The notes under the pieces: model-generated | Seen by the model: only the letters and a program-made list of their open reading frames with translations | What the model was told of the DNA's origin: nothing | The model's database searches: none | Program-made: the position numbers and the translations under genes | From: JANXZS01 sp963797255 | GTDB taxonomy: Bacteria > Acidobacteriota > Terriglobia > Terriglobales > Acidobacteriaceae | DNA: 64,000 nt | Assembly (NCBI GenBank): GCA_963797255.1 | Contig: CAWCOV010000012.1 | Coordinates: 310,001-374,000 of the forward strand | Direction of reading: 5' to 3' | Shown here: positions 48,223 to 56,824 of the stretch, piece after piece | Numbering within the stretch: the stretch's first letter is position 1 | Layout of the letters: every line of letters starts with the position of its first letter

Positions 48223-48801
48223 CTATACCCTCTCGAGCATGGCAGCCAACTGGCGTCGCGCACGAAACAGCCGCGACCTTACGGACGAATCCGTCGTGCC
48301 TACCACTTCCGCGATCTGCGGAGTGGAGAGTTCCTCAAAGGCCGACAGCAACAGGACTTCCCGTTCCTTCTGTGGCAATTTGTCTATCAGTGAAAGTACG
48401 TGCGCATGCTGTTGGGCGGCAATCACACGGTCATCCGCCTTCAGAGCAGAGGCGGCAAGTACATGAGTGAGCTGGGCAACGTCTTCGGTTTCCGGACGGA
48501 TTTTGGAACGCCGCTTCTTGTCCAGCACCACGTTCCACGTAATGCGCACCAGCCACACTCGCAGGTCGCGGATCTCGCCCAGCTGATCCTGGTGCCGCAG
48601 CACGCGCAGGAATGTCTCCTGCACAGCGTCTTCCGCTTCCGCCGAGTTGCGGCTTACCGAGTAGGCCACGCGATACAACGCACCGGAGAACTCTTCCACC
48701 AGGGCGCTGATCATCTCGGACGCCTGCGCGGGCGCAGCAGCGGGTGCCAGAGCCGTTGTGGCTCCAATCCAATTCACGGCCTGGGCTTCAGATATCGTCA
48801 T
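48223..48801 (-). CDS. ECF-type RNA polymerase sigma factor
   Basis: A 192-residue extracytoplasmic-function sigma factor. Region 2 shows YSVSRNSAEAEDAVQETFLR and VWLVRITWNVVLDKKRR; region 4 shows LPQKEREVLLLSAFEELS followed by the helix-turn-helix TPQIAEVVGTTDSSVRSRLF. There is no region 1.1 or 3. It is followed by a probable anti-sigma gene, suggesting a stress-responsive switch for envelope functions. Targets are unknown. Confidence 0.93.
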   Translation of the reverse strand: MTISEAQAVNWIGATTALAPAAAPAQASEMISALVEEFSGALYRVAYSVSRNSAEAEDAVQETFLRVLRHQDQLGEIRDLRVWLVRITWNVVLDKKRRSKIRPETEDVAQLTHVLAASALKADDRVIAAQQHAHVLSLIDKLPQKEREVLLLSAFEELSTPQIAEVVGTTDSSVRSRLFRARRQLAAMLERV

Positions 48802-48885
48802 CGTAAAGAAACGCTGAATCTAATCTACAGACGAACCCGCCGTAAGAACGCTCACGAAATTCCGCCGGCATGTTGAATAAATCTG

Positions 48886-48918
48886 AAAAAGCCCGCATCG
48901 GCAATCACCGTTGCGGGC
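48886..48918 (-). terminator. Terminator after the TPR gene
   Basis: On the minus strand, GCCCGCA with CGG pairs with CCG and TGCGGGC (48891-48918), followed by TTTTTC. Sits just after the stop at 48939. Confidence 0.8.
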
Positions 48919-48938
48919 CATCTCGTATATCTCCTTCG

Positions 48939-49664
48939 TTACCGTGCGGGCTTGGCTGACGGACCGGCAAGTTTGGCTGCGGCAATCTGGCCTGCTGCAC
49001 CCGTCTTGTCCTTGTCCTTCAGTTCCGCGTAAATCTTCTTCGCTTCGTCGGGCCGCGTGGCCTCGTACATTCCCGCAAGCTCCAACTGCGCCGTCGCCGC
49101 CGGAACTGTGGCAGTAGGCTTGGCGATGAGCTGCTTGTAGAGATCGATGGCTTCGGTGTCGCGCTTATTCTGGCGATACAGTCCCGCCAGTGCCAGCTTT
49201 CCAAGAGCCGCCAGGTTCGCGTCTCCGGAGTCAGCGGTCTTGCGAAATGCCTTCTCGGCATCGCCCGTCTGCGACATTTCCATGAAGGTTACGCCCGAAA
49301 AGTACTCCGCATTCTTGCCGGACAGCGTCCATCCATACTTTTTCGCGGTTTCCACAAACTGTTGGTTCGCAGCCTTGGCACGCTCTGGGTAGGAGGCGTA
49401 AGACTCCTTCGCCATCTGCTCCGGCATGCCCGCCTGGCGCACGGGAGAGCTGTAGATCGTCATCCCCTTGCCGAGGGCAATCTGGGCAGCCAGTGTCTGC
49501 GCGTTGTAAAACATCACTCCGGCAATAACGGCCACAATCGCGAGTACCGCGGGTACAGCGACCTTCAAAACCGTACTACGATGCGTCTGCAGCCATCCAA
49601 TGCTGCTGCTGGTGGCGGTAACAAAACTGTCCTGCTTCAGTGCGTGACGTGTCTGGGTATCCAC
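48939..49664 (-). CDS. Membrane-anchored tetratricopeptide-repeat protein (YfgM-like)
   Basis: A 241-residue protein with one N-terminal transmembrane segment (VAVPAVLAIVAVIAGVMFY) and three or four TPR-like helix pairs in the soluble part (AEYFSGVTFMEMSQTGDAEK, LAALGKLALAGLYRQNKRDT, AQLELAGMYEATRPDEAK). YfgM-like proteins act as periplasmic chaperone partners of SecYEG; the role here is inferred. The start is a GTG at 49664. It ends 20 bases before a terminator. Confidence 0.8.
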   Translation of the reverse strand: MDTQTRHALKQDSFVTATSSSIGWLQTHRSTVLKVAVPAVLAIVAVIAGVMFYNAQTLAAQIALGKGMTIYSSPVRQAGMPEQMAKESYASYPERAKAANQQFVETAKKYGWTLSGKNAEYFSGVTFMEMSQTGDAEKAFRKTADSGDANLAALGKLALAGLYRQNKRDTEAIDLYKQLIAKPTATVPAATAQLELAGMYEATRPDEAKKIYAELKDKDKTGAAGQIAAAKLAGPSAKPAR

Positions 49665-49893
49665 GAGATTCCTTCGAATTCCTTATGGGCGGGAGCTGAC
49701 AGACGAGCACAGGATATGTGCTTCAGTCTGCGTAGAGATACTAAAAGTGTAGCAGCGCTGTATTTGGCTGGTCAAACGAAGGAAAATGACCCTTCAGCCC
49801 CATCAAATCAAACAGTCGTCCGAATCGGGCCACAAGACCTTAAGAATCTTCCAGCTTGCCGCAATCGGGGCGCCCCGTTAGGCTGGTAGTGCG

Positions 49894-50268
49894 ATGTACG
49901 ATGATTTTCACGTAACCGACCGCTGGACCGGCGAAGACCTCCATTGCACGTGGAAGGCAACCGTCGTCGCCATCTCCACCCGCCATGCGGATGCGGTGGA
50001 CATTGGTTTTAACGTCAATGGACGATCCATTTGGATCGCCTTGCCCACCGTGGCCTGGGTGGAGCAGAAAAAGCGCACCGGCAAGGTCATCACCGACGCT
50101 CTCGCAGCTCAAACCGCCGGGCATTATCTCAAGAGCGCCATCGAGCAGGGACTGGACAGCACTCGCGAGCTCTACACCATCAGCGTCGAGGAGGTTCTGG
50201 AGCACCTCAACGCCGTGCTCGAGGAAGTCCGCGAGACTCATTGGCTGCCATCACTGCCCGTTATCTAA
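49894..50268 (+). CDS. Small protein of unknown function
   Basis: A 124-residue soluble protein: strand-rich N-terminal half (WKATVVAISTRHADAVDIGF and GRSIWIALPTVAWVEQKKRT) and helical C-terminal half (HYLKSAIEQGLDST, SVEEVLEHLNAVLEEVRE). No family recognised. It precedes pckA by about 140 bases in the same direction. Confidence 0.65.
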   Translation: MYDDFHVTDRWTGEDLHCTWKATVVAISTRHADAVDIGFNVNGRSIWIALPTVAWVEQKKRTGKVITDALAAQTAGHYLKSAIEQGLDSTRELYTISVEEVLEHLNAVLEEVRETHWLPSLPVI

Positions 50269-50407
50269 GCAGTTTTCATGGCTCCCGCCCTATTTTCCCG
50301 GGGGTTCAGCATCCAAATCAACGCCACTTTTGCCAACGCTGAGCCGTGAGTGGGACAATAATCCGGGCCGTCCCCCAATGGCCCGTCTGGCGTAAGGAGA
50401 ATGCTCG

Positions 50408-51996
50408 ATGGGCAGCGCTTCCGTTTCCAAAAGTCTCAATGATCTCGGCACCGCCCCCCGCGTGAAGAGAAATCTTTCCACCCAGCAGCTAGTTGAAGCC
50501 GCGCTGGCCAGTGGCGACACCATCCAGGCCGCAAACGGTGCGTTGTAGCCCTTACGGGGGCGCGAACCGGACGCTCCCCCCGCGATAAATTCCTGGTGGA
50601 AGACGACCTTACGCGTACCCGCGCAGACTGGGGCAAGGTCAACCAGCCCTTCTCCGCGAAAAAATTCGATGCCCTGCTGGAGCGCGTCATCGATCACCTT
50701 CGCCAGCGGGAATTGTTTGTGCTGGATCTGTTTTCCGGTGCCGACCCTGCGTATCAACTACCCATCCGCGTCATCTCGGAATACGCCTGGCACGCGCTTT
50801 TCGTAAAGCAACTCTTCATCCGGCCCACCGAGAGTGAACTCGCTACGCACGTTCCCGAATTTACCGTGATCTCCGCGCCCGAGTTTGATGCCGAGCCGGA
50901 ACGAGATGGCACTCGCTCCGGCGCATTCATTCTCACCGACTTTACCCGTCACATCGTCCTCATCGGAGGGACCAAGTACGCCGGCGAAATGAAGAAGTCG
51001 ATCTTCGGCGTCATGAATTATCTGCTGCCCGACAGCAACGTCTTCCCCATGCATTGCTCCGCCAACATCGGCGACAACGGCGAATCCGCCTTGTTCTTCG
51101 GACTCTCCGGAACAGGCAAGACCACCCTCTCCGCCGACCCGCTGCGCCATCTCATTGGCGATGATGAACATGGATGGAGTCCCACCGGCGTCTTCAATTT
51201 CGAAGGCGGCTGCTACGCCAAGTGCGTCGACCTCTCTGAGGAGAAGGAGCCGCAGATCTTTCATGCGATCCGTTACGGATCGGTGCTTGAAAATGTAGTG
51301 CTCGATCCCGCCACCGGCATCCCTGATTACTCTGACATTCGCTACACCGAAAATACCCGCGCTGCCTATCCTGTCGAGTTCATTGACAACGCTGTGATTC
51401 CCGGCGTTGGCGGCCATCCCAAAAACGTGCTCTTCCTTACCGCAGATGCCTTCGGCGTCCTTCCGCCGATTGCCCGTCTCACACCTGAGCAGGCCATGTA
51501 TCACTTTCTCTCCGGATACACCGCAAAACTCGCAGGCACAGAAGCAGGTCTGGGCTCAGAGCCTGTGCCGGATTTCTCCGCATGCTTCGCGTCGCCCTTT
51601 CTGCCACTTGCACCACGCGTCTATGCGCAAATGCTCGGCGATCGCCTGCGTGAGCACAATGCGCAATGCTGGCTGGTGAATACAGGATGGACCGGTGGCG
51701 CATTCGGCGTTGGAAAACGCATGAGCCTCACCTACACACGCGCCATGGTTCACGCCGCAATCGACGGAGCGTTGAAGGATATTGAATTTGTAACAGAAGA
51801 TGCATTTAATCTCAGCATCCCCGTTTCCTGCCCCGGCGTGCCTTCAGAGTTGCTGCATCCGCGCAATGCCTGGGCAGACAAACAGGCCTACGATCAGCAG
51901 GCGGAAATGCTGGCATCGAAGTTTGAAGAGAACTTCGCGAAATTCGATGCGCCCGAAAATGTTCGCGCCGCCGGACCTCACGGCAAACGCGCCTGA
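50408..51996 (+). pseudogene. pckA: ATP-dependent phosphoenolpyruvate carboxykinase, frameshifted
   Basis: Converts oxaloacetate to phosphoenolpyruvate in gluconeogenesis. The ATG at 50408 (AAGGAGA eight bases upstream) opens MGSASVSKSLNDLG and reads to IQAANGAL, then meets TAG at 50546. One base later the expected continuation is intact: VALTGARTGRSPRDKFLVED. The rest is normal: GGTKYAGEMKKSIFGVMNY, the P-loop GLSGTGKTTLSADP, and EHGWSPTGVFNFEGGCYAK. A single missing base around 50541-50546 explains everything; repaired length is about 529 residues. A GTG at 50596 could start a truncated frame, but it would lack the N-terminal domain. Confidence 0.9.
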
Positions 51997-52023
51997 ACGC
52001 ATAGCAATTCACCCGGAGATGGA

Positions 52024-52290
52024 ATGTTCGCACGCAGACTGCGCATAGAACGCATCGACGCATCGGGTGAGCGCACAGCCTGTCCCATCAAGTGGATCGA
52101 TAACTTCGCCATGCGCAACTTCACCAACGACGCGGTCTTCGATGACACTCTTCCCGTTGCTGATGGCTTGTTGGAAGCGGGCTATCGCGTGCCGCTCGAT
52201 CGCCTGCAGGTTTCTATCGAAGATTGGTTTCGTCGAAAAGGTTATCTGCGACCCGAAGAAAAAGTTGTCGTCACAGAAATATCGCTTTAA
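52024..52290 (+). CDS. Small protein of unknown function
   Basis: An 88-residue protein (MFARRLRIERIDASGERTAC start, IEDWFRRKGYLRPEEKVVV near the end). An SD-like GGAGATGGA precedes the ATG. Arg-rich and possibly nucleic-acid-binding, but no motif is recognised. It follows pckA by 27 bases. Confidence 0.6.
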   Translation: MFARRLRIERIDASGERTACPIKWIDNFAMRNFTNDAVFDDTLPVADGLLEAGYRVPLDRLQVSIEDWFRRKGYLRPEEKVVVTEISL

Positions 52291-52489
52291 CCTTCCCACC
52301 ACGAATCCCCTTATTTTATGCGGCTGCGGGCAACGGTAAGGCGTCCGATGTGCTCTTACTTGCCGTGCAGATCTCGCGGCGAGCGAATCTTCCCCCACCG
52401 CTCCCCGTTCCTGCTGCACGGGCCCAATCGCAATGCTTTTTCAGGTTAGGGATACATTCAATTTCTGTGGGTGGATGGAGCAATCAGTC

Positions 52490-52984
52490 ATGAAGATGGA
52501 ATCGCTTAAAGAGTTGTACGTGGAGGAATTGCAGGACCTCTACTCCGCGGAAACACAGATCACCAAGGCACTGCCCAAGATGGCCAAGGCCGCAACCAGT
52601 CCGACTTTGAAAGACGCATTCGAAAGCCACCTCGAAGAGACCAGAGAACAGATCAAACGGCTTGATCAAATTTTTGAGAACCTCGGCGAAAGCTCCAAAG
52701 GTAAGACCTGCGAAGGAATGAAAGGCCTGCTCAAGGAAGGCGACGAGCTTATGAAGGAAGACGCCGATCCTGAAGTACTGGACGCGGGACTTATCTCCGC
52801 AGCACAGCGCGTTGAGCATTATGAAATGGCAGGATACGGCACTGTTCGCACCTATGCCGAGTTGTTGGGTGAAGACGAAGCCGTCGCGCTGCTCGAAGCA
52901 ACCCTGAAGGAAGAGAAGGCAGCCGACTCCAAGCTCAGCAAGGTCGCCAACAAGATCAACGTGCAGGCGAACAAGGCTGCTTAA
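52490..52984 (+). CDS. YciE/DUF892-type ferritin-like protein
   Basis: A 164-residue all-helical protein. The start LKELYVEELQDLYSAETQI is the family hallmark, and the Glu and His residues that would bind a di-iron centre are present (EELQDLYSAE, SHLEETREQI, AQRVEHYEMAGY). Such proteins are induced by stress; their function is not established. Start ATG at 52490 with GGAG nine bases upstream. Confidence 0.88.
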   Translation: MKMESLKELYVEELQDLYSAETQITKALPKMAKAATSPTLKDAFESHLEETREQIKRLDQIFENLGESSKGKTCEGMKGLLKEGDELMKEDADPEVLDAGLISAAQRVEHYEMAGYGTVRTYAELLGEDEAVALLEATLKEEKAADSKLSKVANKINVQANKAA

Positions 52985-53082
52985 AAATCGAGGGTCGGAG
53001 TAAATCCGGCCCTCCCTCGGATCGGCGTCCTCAAGGGACGCGCAAAGTTCAAGCGCAGTTCAAACCGCAAGGAGGAAAGTAC

Positions 53083-53235
53083 ATGTTTCTAGGAGTAGGG
53101 TTCCTGTTGATACTTCTGTGGCTCGCCGGATTCTTCATGTTCCACACCGCCGGTTTCCTGATCCACATCCTGTTGCTACTCGCAGTGGCTTCGTTCCTAT
53201 TTCATTTCCTGCGGGGCAACACCTCGACTGTATGA
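53083..53235 (+). CDS. Lmo0937-type small membrane protein
   Basis: A 50-residue protein with two transmembrane segments: FLLILLWLAGFFMFHTAGF and LIHILLLLAVASFLFHFL. The pattern L-W-L-x-G-F-x-x-x-H-x-x-G-x-x-I-H matches the lmo0937/DUF5670 family of unknown function. AAGGAGG lies seven bases before the ATG. It is too short for most ORF calls, but the SD and family pattern support it. Confidence 0.88.
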   Translation: MFLGVGFLLILLWLAGFFMFHTAGFLIHILLLLAVASFLFHFLRGNTSTV

Positions 53236-53259
53236 CGCTGTAAATAGGGCCCGAATAAA

Positions 53260-53305
53260 CAAAGGCAGATTCTCCGCCCTACTTCGCGGACAATCTGCCT
53301 TTTTG
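53260..53305. terminator. Bidirectional terminator between a small membrane protein and apt
   Basis: AAAGGCAGATT and TCCGC on the left pair with GCGGA and AATCTGCCTTT on the right, with one unpaired base on each side. T-tract on the plus strand (TTTTTG) and A-tract on the other suit both convergent genes. Confidence 0.92.
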
Positions 53306-53334
53306 TTTCTCCGAATGGTTACTCGTTCCAATCT

Positions 53335-53928
53335 CTATTCGTCATAGTGCAGCAGGCTGAATACGTCGAACTCGCGGAAGCGATCCTTGCCTTTCAGGAA
53401 GTCCAGCTCCACCGCGAATCCCAGCCCGACAATGTCTCCACCAAGTTGACGCACCAGCTTGATCGTCGCTTCCATCGTGCCGCCCGTCGCCAGCAGATCG
53501 TCCACAATCACTACCCGATTTCCCGGTTGAATTGCGTCGAGATGGATCTCCAGCGTATCGGCTCCATACTCCAGGTCATAGGTAACCCGGGCGGTAGGCG
53601 CAGGTAGCTTGCGCGGCTTGCGCACCGGAACAAAGCCAGCGTTCAGCCTGTAAGCCAGCGCCGGACCGAAGATGAATCCTCGCGCCTCAATGCCCAGCAC
53701 CAGGTCAATGTCCTTGCCAATGTAGTGGGCCGCAAGCGCGTCAATCAATTGCGCAAAGCCCTTCTTGTCCTTAAGCAGCGTGGTGATGTCGTAGAACAAA
53801 ATGCCCGGCTTGGGAAAATCCGGCACCGTGCGCACCAGCTTCTTCAGCTTGTCGCAACTAATTTCGCCCGTCTCGGAATTCACTACGCGGTCACTGTCGA
53901 CTGCCTTGATCTTGCCATCGAAACTCAT
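53335..53928 (-). CDS. apt: Adenine phosphoribosyltransferase
   Basis: Salvages adenine with PRPP to make AMP. The 197-residue product has the type I PRTase PRPP site VVIVDDLLATGGTMEATI and the upstream IEARGFIFGPALAYRL and FVPVRKPRKLP adenine-site segment. It starts MSFDGKIKAVDSD, giving an N-terminal extension of about 25 residues compared with the E. coli enzyme. Four bases after the acylphosphatase stop, so likely co-transcribed. Confidence 0.93.
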   Translation of the reverse strand: MSFDGKIKAVDSDRVVNSETGEISCDKLKKLVRTVPDFPKPGILFYDITTLLKDKKGFAQLIDALAAHYIGKDIDLVLGIEARGFIFGPALAYRLNAGFVPVRKPRKLPAPTARVTYDLEYGADTLEIHLDAIQPGNRVVIVDDLLATGGTMEATIKLVRQLGGDIVGLGFAVELDFLKGKDRFREFDVFSLLHYDE

Positions 53929-53931
53929 TCT

Positions 53932-54213
53932 CTACCACGCTCCATCAATCTGAAATGATCCCAGCTCTTTGCCTTCTTCTTCCGCCAGTTCCTGCTCAAT
54001 CACTCGATCCACACGGCTTCCGCGCGATCCCCGATGCAGCGCCGTGCGCAGTGCCGAGAGTTCTTCGTGGCTGCCCGCCGCCACCACTTCCACATCGCCG
54101 TCCTCGGTGTTGCGCACCCAGCCTTTAAGGCTCAGTGCCGCCGCTTCGCGATGGACGAACCAGCGAAAGCCCACACCCTGCACTCTTCCCTGTACTAGAA
54201 AACGACGGACCAT
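53932..54213 (-). CDS. Acylphosphatase
   Basis: A 93-residue enzyme that hydrolyses acyl phosphates such as acetyl phosphate. The signature VQGRVQGVGFRWFVHREA contains the catalytic Arg, and the conserved Asn is in GWVRNTEDGDVEVVAAG. The ATG at 54213 gives the usual N-terminus; upstream codons are not homologous. apt follows immediately. Confidence 0.92.
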   Translation of the reverse strand: MVRRFLVQGRVQGVGFRWFVHREAAALSLKGWVRNTEDGDVEVVAAGSHEELSALRTALHRGSRGSRVDRVIEQELAEEEGKELGSFQIDGAW

Positions 54214-54344
54214 AAAGACTTGAAAACGACGCACTACACAAACGAAGTTGAGTAAACCAGTAACGCTCAGTCCAGGATCGATGTCAGTGTTGCAGAAGCC
54301 CGCACGACGTGCAAGCGAGCTCACATCAATTCTCATCGCCGCCC

Positions 54345-54378
54345 CAATGAAAAGAGGTCCCGACGTGCGAGACCTCTT
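54345..54378 (-). terminator. Terminator after efp
   Basis: On the minus strand, AAGAGGTC pairs with GACCTCTT (54352-54359 and 54371-54378), followed by TTCATT. It lies 18 bases after the efp stop. Confidence 0.75.
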
Positions 54379-54395
54379 CCACTGCTCGCCGGAAT

Positions 54396-54950
54396 CTATG
54401 CCCGCGACAAATATGCGCCTTCCGCCGTGTCCACGCGGATCTTTTCGCCTTCGTTAATAAACGGAGGCACCTGCACCACCAACCCGGTCTCGAGCTTTGC
54501 AGGCTTCGTCACGGACGACGCCGTAGCCGACTTCAATCCCGGCTCCGTCTCCACTACCGTAAGCTCCACCGTCTGCGGCAATTCCACGCCCACCGCAACT
54601 CCGTCAATAAACGAAACTTCGATCGTGAGATTCGGAATCAGGTACTCGACGGAATCGCCCAGCGTGTCATGCTTCAACACCGTCTGCTCGTAATTCGTAG
54701 GGTTCATGAAGTAATAATCGTCGCCATCGGCATACAGAAACTCCATGGCAACTTCGTCCACGATGATGCGCTCAATGGGATCGGGCGAGCGAAAGCGGTG
54801 CTCGAACATGGCGCCGGTGCGAATATTGCGCAGCTTTGCCTGGATGAAGGCGCGCAGATTTCCGGGTGTCCGGTGCTCGACAGAAAAGACCATGTGCATC
54901 TGGCCGTTGTGCTTAATGATCATGCCCGGGCGCATTTGTGTGGCGACCAT
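54396..54950 (-). CDS. efp: Elongation factor P
   Basis: EF-P rescues ribosomes stalled at Pro-Pro motifs. The 184-residue product has all three beta-barrel domains: N-terminal MRPGMIIKHNGQMHMVFSVE, the central oligonucleotide-binding part FEHRFRSPDPIERIIVDEV, and the C-terminal VETEPGLKSATASS and VVQVPPFINEGEKIRVDT signature. The tip loop reads TPGNLRAF, so the residue aligned with the modified Lys34 or Arg32 of other EF-P proteins is an Asn. The start ATG is at 54950. Confidence 0.94.
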   Translation of the reverse strand: MVATQMRPGMIIKHNGQMHMVFSVEHRTPGNLRAFIQAKLRNIRTGAMFEHRFRSPDPIERIIVDEVAMEFLYADGDDYYFMNPTNYEQTVLKHDTLGDSVEYLIPNLTIEVSFIDGVAVGVELPQTVELTVVETEPGLKSATASSVTKPAKLETGLVVQVPPFINEGEKIRVDTAEGAYLSRA

Positions 54951-55096
54951 AGGGAGACAGCTCCTTGATTGTGCTCTTAGTTAGAGGGTTCCGACGCCGG
55001 TCCGCAGCCAGAAGGCCGCTGGACAGTGAAAACGTGGCTTAAATGATTGTAGCTCAGCCCCTGGCTCAAACGCCCCGATCGCGCCGCGCGGCCGGT

Positions 55097-56113
55097 TTAG
55101 GCACCGAATATTTTGGAAAAGAACCGGCCAACGCTATGGAAAAACCCGCTCTTCTTCGGCTTCTTTTCCGGCGCAACAGCAGTAGCCGTTTCCGCGACCG
55201 GCGCCGGAGCGGCAGCAGCCTTGGGCGGCGGAGCGGGCGCGGGTGCAGCACTCGGCTCCACTCCTGCTGCACCAGCAGCCGCAAGGTCATGGGGATCGCC
55301 CGCTTTGCCCGTCGCGCCGTTATACGTCAGTGGAACCGTCACGCTGGCATGCACCTCTCCCGCCGGAACGTCGGGCTTTGCCGGAGGTGGAGCCAGCCCC
55401 TGGCTCACTGCCAGCGGAAATGTCGTGTCTTCTGGCGTTGAGGACGGCCCGCCCACTTTCGCTCCCACCTGCGCGGGCTTGTCCGAGGTCGTTCCCGCCG
55501 TCGCCACAGACACAGGAGCAGTACAGCCACAGGGCTCCGGCTCGTTGTCCACCACGTCGCGAAGGCTGCCATGCTCAAACAGTACCCGCTGGTTCGCCTG
55601 CACGCGGTACACGCCACCATCGAACAAGCTGCTCACCGTAACGTAAGGAGCATTGTCACCGTGATTGTCCACGCACGTATCGCCCTTGGGGCTCACCCGC
55701 ACGCTCACATTCGCCGTGCCCGGCCCGGATAACAAAATGCGAAAATCCGGCGTCATCAGCACATCGGAATATTTTCCAGTGACGTAATTCGCTTCCAGCG
55801 CGCCGCGATCCAGCGCCATCATCAGCGCCGTGGAATCATCCTTCTCCACACTGCGATCCTTCGCCAGGTGCACCGTCGTCGTAGGGCATAGCTTCAGATC
55901 CCCGCCGCGCGTCAGCGAGATCTGCACCGCTTGCTCGCCCGCCGTAATCGCGCTGCCGTTGCCCAGTAGCATCTCGCCCGAGTGGACGTCCACTGCACCG
56001 GACACCTTTACTTCATGCGCGGAGGTGCGCCCAATCGGCTGCTGCGCCTGCGCCATCCGCCCAGTTGCTGCGGCCGCGACTGCTGTCAGCGTCCATACCT
56101 GCCAAGCCCGCAA
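55097..56113 (-). CDS. FecR-like secreted protein with Pro/Ala-rich tail
   Basis: About 338 residues. It has a signal peptide ending near AQAQQ, a FecR-like beta-sandwich (EVKVSGAVDVHSGEMLL, GNGSAITAGEQAVQISLT, GGDLKLCPTTTVHLA), then a long Pro/Ala tail (about residues 220-320) and a basic end, KKPKKSGFFHSVGRFFSKIF. The start is a TTG at 56113, three bases after the trpG stop; no better start is available. There is no sigma-factor gene next to it, so a sensor role is uncertain. Confidence 0.65.
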   Translation of the reverse strand: MRAWQVWTLTAVAAAATGRMAQAQQPIGRTSAHEVKVSGAVDVHSGEMLLGNGSAITAGEQAVQISLTRGGDLKLCPTTTVHLAKDRSVEKDDSTALMMALDRGALEANYVTGKYSDVLMTPDFRILLSGPGTANVSVRVSPKGDTCVDNHGDNAPYVTVSSLFDGGVYRVQANQRVLFEHGSLRDVVDNEPEPCGCTAPVSVATAGTTSDKPAQVGAKVGGPSSTPEDTTFPLAVSQGLAPPPAKPDVPAGEVHASVTVPLTYNGATGKAGDPHDLAAAGAAGVEPSAAPAPAPPPKAAAAPAPVAETATAVAPEKKPKKSGFFHSVGRFFSKIFGA

Positions 56114-56116
56114 AAT

Positions 56117-56692
56117 TTATAGCTCCAGAAAATTCTTGATCAGTTGCTTGCCGTTCGTCGTCAACACGCTCTCCGGGTGGAACTGCACGCCCTCTACCGG
56201 ATACTTGCGATGCCGCAATCCCATGATGATCGTGCTTCCGTCCGGCCGCGTCGTGCGTGCGGAAACTTCAAGATCCTTTGGCAGCCCCTCTTCCGCAACA
56301 ATCAGCGAGTGGTAGCGCGTACACGTCATTGGACTCGCGATTCCGGAAAAGATCGTCTTTCCGTCGTGCTGTACCTCGCTCGTCTTGCCGTGCATAAGTT
56401 GCGGAGCACGCACCACATCGCCGCCAAACGCAGCGCCAATCGCCTGGTGCCCCAGGCACACGCCAAGAATGGGAACCTTTCCGGCAAAGTGCTGAATCAA
56501 GGGAATGCTGATGCCCGCTTCCTGCGGCGTGCAAGGGCCCGGTGAAAGCAGGATGCGCTCCGGCCCGAGCGCCTCCACCTCTTCGACCGTCAGCTCGTCG
56601 TTGCGGCGGATCACCATCCGCGCGCCCAACTCCCCCATGTATTGCACCAGGTTGTAGGTAAACGAATCGTAGTTGTCGAGGACAAAGACCAT
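56117..56692 (-). CDS. trpG: Anthranilate synthase glutamine amidotransferase subunit
   Basis: Supplies ammonia from glutamine to TrpE in tryptophan synthesis. The 191-residue class I amidotransferase has the nucleophile Cys in PILGVCLGHQAIG, and the His and Glu of the triad in VQFHPESVL. It could also act with an aminodeoxychorismate synthase (PabA role). It is separated from trpE by a phosphodiesterase gene on the same strand. Confidence 0.92.
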   Translation of the reverse strand: MVFVLDNYDSFTYNLVQYMGELGARMVIRRNDELTVEEVEALGPERILLSPGPCTPQEAGISIPLIQHFAGKVPILGVCLGHQAIGAAFGGDVVRAPQLMHGKTSEVQHDGKTIFSGIASPMTCTRYHSLIVAEEGLPKDLEVSARTTRPDGSTIIMGLRHRKYPVEGVQFHPESVLTTNGKQLIKNFLEL

Positions 56693-56760
56693 TCCATCCA
56701 GTGTATCGCTTCTTCAAATGTCCAATACTCCCGAGCGCCGCGAATCCGGGCGCAAAGAAA

Positions 56761-56788
56761 GAGCGGACGGCTGATTGGCCGTCCGCTC
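56761..56788 (-). terminator. Terminator after the phosphodiesterase gene
   Basis: GAGCGGACGGC (56761-56771) pairs perfectly with GCCGTCCGCTC (56778-56788). On the minus strand it is followed by TTTCTTTG, so it mainly ends the upstream phosphodiesterase transcript. Confidence 0.8.
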
Positions 56789-56824
56789 CCTGCTTTCAAA
56801 ACGCCGTCCTTTGTTTTGAAAGCC

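Noticed and set aside
48802..48886. A possible ECF autoregulatory promoter (GGAAT and CGTCTG-like boxes) before the sigma gene
   Set aside because: Box spacing did not fit known ECF promoters by eye.
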